Below, one piece after another: positions 59,719 to 64,000 of a stretch of DNA of 64,000 nt. Both the position numbers and the translations under genes were made by a program. Source of the DNA: Prorocentrum cordatum (lineage: Eukaryota > Sar > Dinophyceae > Prorocentrales > Prorocentraceae); the NCBI GenBank assembly GCA_963575745.1, contig CAUYUJ010016059.1, positions 1,862,849 through 1,926,848 of the forward strand, written 5' to 3'. The notes below the pieces were generated by a model, which saw nothing but the letters and a program-made list of their open reading frames with translations, was not told the DNA's origin and made no database searches. Position 1 is the stretch's first letter; each line of letters opens with the position of its first letter.

Positions 59719-62700
59719 CTAGCCCGAAGAGGGCCGAGAGGAGCCAGAACGGGCAACCTCAAGCAGGCGCTGGGCCAGGACGGCCTGGTGCTTGCTGCGA
59801 GCATCCTCCACCTCCGAGGACGGGGGAGGGGGAGGCTCAACCGAGGGAGCGGGGACCTCCTCCACCTCCACGGCAGGCTCGGCAGGCTCAAGGACTCCGT
59901 CCACGGAGCTGAACAGGCTCATAATGTTCCCTGTGTGGACCCTGACCTCCCTCTTGCTGTACTGGGGGTGCAGGCCTCGTTTGCACAACGTGTTCCATCC
60001 CGTCCGAGTGGTCTTGGTCGGACGGCCAACACATTTCACAGACAAACCGCGAACTCTCTGGCCCGAGGAGTGACAGTGGCAACGCACACAGATGAAAAGA
60101 ACGCTGCTGTCAGAGCAGTCAAACGCTAAAACACGATGCTCTAGAGCCAAGAGACGGCCCTCATCAAGTTTACTGCGACCACTGCAGGAACCAGGAGGGG
60201 GCTCAACGAGGGCTCGAGTGCCACGTAAACAAACTTCACACCTCCACGCTCCCGCCCAGGGTCTCCAGACATGTGGCACGGGCGCTGAGGCAGCCGAGGG
60301 CTTACTGAGCAATTCAACACCCGACAGATCTATGGGGTCCCACAAAGGCAGGAGGCGGGCCGCGAGGCGCAGGGTGCAGCGGGCCGCCTTTATTAATTTG
60401 TCCGTGACATCATTGGCTTCGGCCGAGCTGGGATGCATGTCTATAGCATGCTTAGCTCCAACATCGGCCCAGTAGTTGCCTTGCCTACGCCATCTCTCTT
60501 CGCTGGAGATGCCTTGCTCATCTCGGTCCTTATGAGCAGCAACTTTCTCCACGGGGAGGAGGGAGGACGCGGTGGAGTAGCACTGGAGGAAGGCCCCCGA
60601 GTACATGCGCTGACCAGAGAGGTGGGCCGCCTTAGGCAGGTCAGCGATCTTAACAACGTTGAGGCAATCAGACAGGGCCGAAGCGTGGCCTGGGATGCCG
60701 AGCATGTGGGCCCACGTGTAGGCCGAAAACTCAGCACTCTGTGGGGTCTGAGGATAGGGCGCCCAGACAGGGGCTCTGAATTCGGCAACACACCTACCAG
60801 CAGAGTCAACCATGGCCACGCAGGACGCGGCCCGACTTAATTCACGGATGGGGTGCCGAGTGCACGAGCCGTCAATAAAGAGGGACCCCCAGAGCAGCCT
60901 GTCTAGGGGGCCGCCGACAGGGGAGACCTGATCGGTGTCATGCCACACAACCATAAGACCATCATCAGCATCCGTCGCGGGCTTCGGGCTGAAGTCGGCG
61001 GGATGGGCGAAAGCCCCTGAGATGAACGGGAGCAAAACAGACCTATCACTGCCTTCAGCCTCGAGCGCGGCCTCAATCTCTCCAGCCTTGACCAAGGCGT
61101 TGCGTTTTTCCACTATACTCTCCCCCTGACACTTCCACAGCCTATGGAAAATATTATCAGGCTCCCCGCAGAACTGGCACTCAACATCCGTCTGGTAGCC
61201 CAGCTGGAGCGCACGCTCCTTAGTGAGGAAGGCTTCGGTGGCGAAGGCTCGGATCCTACCCTTTTCGAGAGCACTATACTTGCTGCTGGCAAGAGCTTCT
61301 TTGACAATGTCGTAACACAGCCTGTGCTTAACCCCTCGCTTGGCCGCAGAGTCTCTCTCCAACATACGCAAGTAAGCCTCTTTGCACAGTTTTTTGACAA
61401 GGGCGGTGGAGAACAGACCAAGAGGGATGACGAAGCCACGGTCATCTCTAATGGTCATGAAATCCGTCATCACCCAACCAATCCTAGGGAGAGACATACG
61501 CAGGGCAGAGAGGGGGCCAGCCACACTGCGCCAGGAACACGCTTCCTGGCTAAAAATGTTCGTCCAAGCTCGTCTGAGCTCTGGGAGGCCGATCGCCCAG
61601 GGGAACTCGCCCACCTGAGACAGCCAGACTTCCTTCGACCACCGAACAATGGGAGAGCACGCGGTTCTCCAACAAGGGTCCGAATCGAGGATGGCCGAGG
61701 TGGTGAGCGAACGAAGCTTCGAGAGAGGACGAACCGATCCGAAGAGTTTCCTGCGGAGGAGGAGGAGGTCATGATCGGAGGTCCCCGTGATCTCACTCCC
61801 GTAGCTGGCGCCGGCCAAGGGGCCAGCCGAAAAAACCTTGATGATGGCGCCCCTCTTGAGCACCTTATTCTGTCTACGGAGCCGCTTGGTGCGCCTACAG
61901 GCGGCCGCCAGCCTAGACTTCAGCTTGGCACGCCGACCTCCGACCCTGAGCGCGCGACCAGCTGTGTAGTCAACACCTAGGTTGACGGCAGAGGACGAGG
62001 GTTGGGTCGAGAGCTCAGCCAACTGGGACGAAACCTGCTCCCCAACGGCACGCGACGAGGCAACGATGCAGGTCTTGTCCAGGGCGAAACTGCAACCCAA
62101 AACCTCTTCCACCACCCCCTTCAACTGTTGCGCACAACCGACCACAGAGGCGATGACCTTCGAGGGGGGACCCACACACGAGAGGCCAAGGTCGTCGATG
62201 TAAACATCGAGCTCAAGGATGGGCTGGCGAGTGATCCTGTCGTAGCCCTCCATCCCGTGAACACGGATGAAAGTGGTGGCGAAGCTGCAGCCCGCCACCA
62301 CTCCACTCAAAACAAAAAAGGGGCCCTCAACGATGCCTCCCAAACTGAGAAAGCGCCCACACTGGTAGGCAAAAAGAGCCACCCTAGCAATGACGGGCGG
62401 GAACCCATGCCGAGCACATCTCTCTTGCAGGGCGGCCAAGGGGATGTGTTCGTAAAACTTACGAAGATCGAAGAGGACACTGCAGGCGGCATCTCCCCTC
62501 TTGACGCCGGCTTCGGACCGAACGGCCTGTCTCCACACAACGTCGGCCGCCCCTCGATGTCTGCCAGCGGCCCAGTACCGTCTGGGGTGTTGCTGCTCCC
62601 AGGCCAGGGCCAGGGGGCGACGGAGACGCCCCCAAACCCTGTACCAGGAGCAGAACACCCCGATCGGCCTGTAGCCTCCAGCAGGCTTCGAGAGGAGAGC

Positions 62701-64000
62701 AAGAAGGACGACCGAAATCTGGGGCGGCAGGCAACCCAGGGCTTCAATGAGAGCAAACACCATGCTGAGACACTCCAGCGCTGGATCTCCCAGGAGCGAG
62801 AAATGGCGGCAGTGGAACCCGTCCAGGGACACGGCCGAACCAGGCTTATATCTTTTGGAGGCGGCTCTAATCTCATCGACGCTAAGACGAGGAAGTGGCT
62901 CCAAGATTTCCCCCGAAGGCTCGACCCCCGAACCCTGGCCCCACGCAGCACTAAAGCGAGCACCTTCAGCCCGCAACAAGGAGAGGGGGTCAGACACGGT
63001 GCAACCTTTGGCGCTAAGCGTGGTGGTCGGGGTCCACGGGGAGGGATCTCGGGTGATCTGATGGACTCGCCGCGAGCCCGAAGAGACGCCGACGTGCAGC
63101 CAGGCAGACCAGTCCTCACGAGCCTGCTTGGCGAAGAACTTGTTGGCGGCCTCGAGTTCATCTTTTAACTCAACCTCGAACTCCTCAATATCATCGATCG
63201 TCTGGTCGGAGGCGCCAGCAATGCGAGCAGCACGATAAAAAAATTGGGTCCTGGAGCCCACGTGCTGCGCGATGTGCGTCGGCGGCTGGCAAAGCATGAG
63301 GCCCAGCTTATCCGACAAACGGATGTCGCCTGCACGGCGAGCAAGAACTAAGGCGTGCCACTGAGCCGCCAGCCAACGAATAGCGCGGTGCTCAGGGTAC
63401 TTGCTGCGGCCGTCGGCAGTGAGGAGAGAGCGCCAGACCAACTGAGGCCCCGACCCACGACAGCCCTTCTTGAGCAGCTCGGCCCCCAGAATCGGCACAA
63501 GGTCGGACTCGGCTCGGTCCGCCCACGCCTGATACAACGGACCCAAGAGCTTGTGGGCCCCCCAAAAATCCTGTTTTTCAACCTTGTCCAGGGCCTCCTT
63601 GGCAAGATCGAGCTCACGGGCCCAGGAGGAACCTTGAGGCCGAGGACCGAACACCGCCTCCACAGGAAGCGGGGGGGGCTTCCGAAACGACAACGCCTGC
63701 AAAACGGCAAGCTGAGGGAAGAAGATCAAGTTGACAGGTCGGTGGGGGGTCAAGGACGTAGAGAAATCGACGGCGCACTCTCTCACACCTTTGGCCAGCC
63801 CCCCCGAGCAAATAAAATAATCAAAGACAGAAGGCTTCCCCGACGGGAAGTGCGTGCACGAAGCTGGAACCACAAGAACACCTCGCAATTTACTGACAAA
63901 CTCGGTATCTTCCAGAAGAGGTGGCTCGAAGTTGTGGTCAGCTCCGGCAACAAAGGGCAAATCACAACTGGTGAGGAAGAGACCGAGACGAGACAGGATT
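59719..64000 (-). CDS. non-LTR retrotransposon polyprotein (endonuclease-RT-RNase H), 5' end beyond the window
   Basis: One frame is open without a stop from the window edge to a TAG at 59719-59721. Residues are numbered from a TTG at 63960, giving 1413 aa, but 13 further codons upstream are also open, so the true start lies outside. Order: the end of an APE-like endonuclease (AGADHN at residues 5-10, resembling GGDFN; SVFDY; TPHRPV with the His at 73); reverse transcriptase with motif A Asp498, a G-C-S-F block like motif B, and YIDD at 587-590; a CCHC finger (C928, C931, H939, C944); RNase H with candidate D1030, E1077, D1098 and D1166; and a Cys-rich tail from C1241/C1244. This is the usual order of RNase H-bearing LINEs, which nick the target and copy their RNA at the nick. 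All catalytic residues that can be checked are present, so the copy may be recent. It runs opposite to the candidate host exons. Retroelement identity is clear; the exact clade is not assigned. Confidence 0.93.
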   Translation of the reverse strand, partial: ILSRLGLFLTSCDLPFVAGADHNFEPPLLEDTEFVSKLRGVLVVPASCTHFPSGKPSVFDYFICSGGLAKGVRECAVDFSTSLTPHRPVNLIFFPQLAVLQALSFRKPPPLPVEAVFGPRPQGSSWARELDLAKEALDKVEKQDFWGAHKLLGPLYQAWADRAESDLVPILGAELLKKGCRGSGPQLVWRSLLTADGRSKYPEHRAIRWLAAQWHALVLARRAGDIRLSDKLGLMLCQPPTHIAQHVGSRTQFFYRAARIAGASDQTIDDIEEFEVELKDELEAANKFFAKQAREDWSAWLHVGVSSGSRRVHQITRDPSPWTPTTTLSAKGCTVSDPLSLLRAEGARFSAAWGQGSGVEPSGEILEPLPRLSVDEIRAASKRYKPGSAVSLDGFHCRHFSLLGDPALECLSMVFALIEALGCLPPQISVVLLALLSKPAGGYRPIGVFCSWYRVWGRLRRPLALAWEQQHPRRYWAAGRHRGAADVVWRQAVRSEAGVKRGDAACSVLFDLRKFYEHIPLAALQERCARHGFPPVIARVALFAYQCGRFLSLGGIVEGPFFVLSGVVAGCSFATTFIRVHGMEGYDRITRQPILELDVYIDDLGLSCVGPPSKVIASVVGCAQQLKGVVEEVLGCSFALDKTCIVASSRAVGEQVSSQLAELSTQPSSSAVNLGVDYTAGRALRVGGRRAKLKSRLAAACRRTKRLRRQNKVLKRGAIIKVFSAGPLAGASYGSEITGTSDHDLLLLRRKLFGSVRPLSKLRSLTTSAILDSDPCWRTACSPIVRWSKEVWLSQVGEFPWAIGLPELRRAWTNIFSQEACSWRSVAGPLSALRMSLPRIGWVMTDFMTIRDDRGFVIPLGLFSTALVKKLCKEAYLRMLERDSAAKRGVKHRLCYDIVKEALASSKYSALEKGRIRAFATEAFLTKERALQLGYQTDVECQFCGEPDNIFHRLWKCQGESIVEKRNALVKAGEIEAALEAEGSDRSVLLPFISGAFAHPADFSPKPATDADDGLMVVWHDTDQVSPVGGPLDRLLWGSLFIDGSCTRHPIRELSRAASCVAMVDSAGRCVAEFRAPVWAPYPQTPQSAEFSAYTWAHMLGIPGHASALSDCLNVVKIADLPKAAHLSGQRMYSGAFLQCYSTASSLLPVEKVAAHKDRDEQGISSEERWRRQGNYWADVGAKHAIDMHPSSAEANDVTDKLIKAARCTLRLAARLLPLWDPIDLSGVELLSKPSAASAPVPHVWRPWAGAWRCEVCLRGTRALVEPPPGSCSGRSKLDEGRLLALEHRVLAFDCSDSSVLFICVRCHCHSSGQRVRGLSVKCVGRPTKTTRTGWNTLCKRGLHPQYSKREVRVHTGNIMSLFSSVDGVLEPAEPAVEVEEVPAPSVEPPPPPSSEVEDARSKHQAVLAQRLLEVARSGSSRPSSG

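Noticed and set aside
1-64000. Spliced-leader relics, telomere repeats, rRNA or snRNA genes
   Set aside because: Looked for the dinoflagellate spliced-leader end (TTTTGGCTCAAG), TTTAGGG runs and familiar RNA words. None found by eye.

Overview
The window looks like nuclear DNA of a dinoflagellate, possibly a Prorocentrum-like species. This is an inference. It rests on high overall GC, very low gene density, coding pieces whose codons end almost always in G or C, acceptor sites of the form CAG followed by G, and large amounts of microsatellite, minisatellite, foldback and retrotransposon DNA. Most long open frames are by-products of GC-rich repeats and are left out. No rRNA, tRNA, spliced-leader, CRISPR or bacterial-type operon structure was seen.

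The clearest gene is at the right end: an uninterrupted minus-strand frame (59719-64000, running off the edge) that encodes a non-LTR retrotransposon polyprotein. It has the end of an endonuclease, then reverse transcriptase, a zinc finger, RNase H and a Cys-rich tail. Dead elements lie elsewhere: a frameshifted LINE reverse transcriptase (48123-49824), a decayed LTR element with gag, protease and integrase but no reverse transcriptase (38260-42640), and a tyrosine-recombinase-like remnant (7290-8965).

The most interesting signal is scattered through the repeats on the + strand. From 3297 to 55285 there are about a dozen short islands, 47-410 nt long, in which 85-100 percent of codons end in G or C. 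Most start at a CAG acceptor, many end at a GT donor, and successive reading phases can be made to agree. I read them as exons of one gene, or a few genes, with kilobase introns filled by transposons. The predicted peptides are mostly helical and charged and I do not recognise them. Several repeat families sit within 0-80 nt of these exon edges, which recalls introner-like elements.

Layout: 1-3300 GAG tract and minisatellites; 3300-7000 first exon island, foldback element, AAATCTA array and a 73-bp satellite; 7000-11300 recombinase remnant and GC-rich DNA; 11300-22000 microsatellites, small inverted-repeat elements and two exons; 22000-25000 four exons packed among repeats; 25000-29700 minisatellites, a 550-bp palindrome and a 1.3-kb GAT array; 29700-38000 exon, nested inverted-repeat elements and a 43-bp array; 38260-42640 LTR element; 43100-47000 exon plus a 1.15-kb tandem duplication; 48100-49800 dead LINE; 50000-55300 small elements and the last exons; 55300-59700 repeats and purine-rich DNA; 59719-64000 intact retrotransposon gene.
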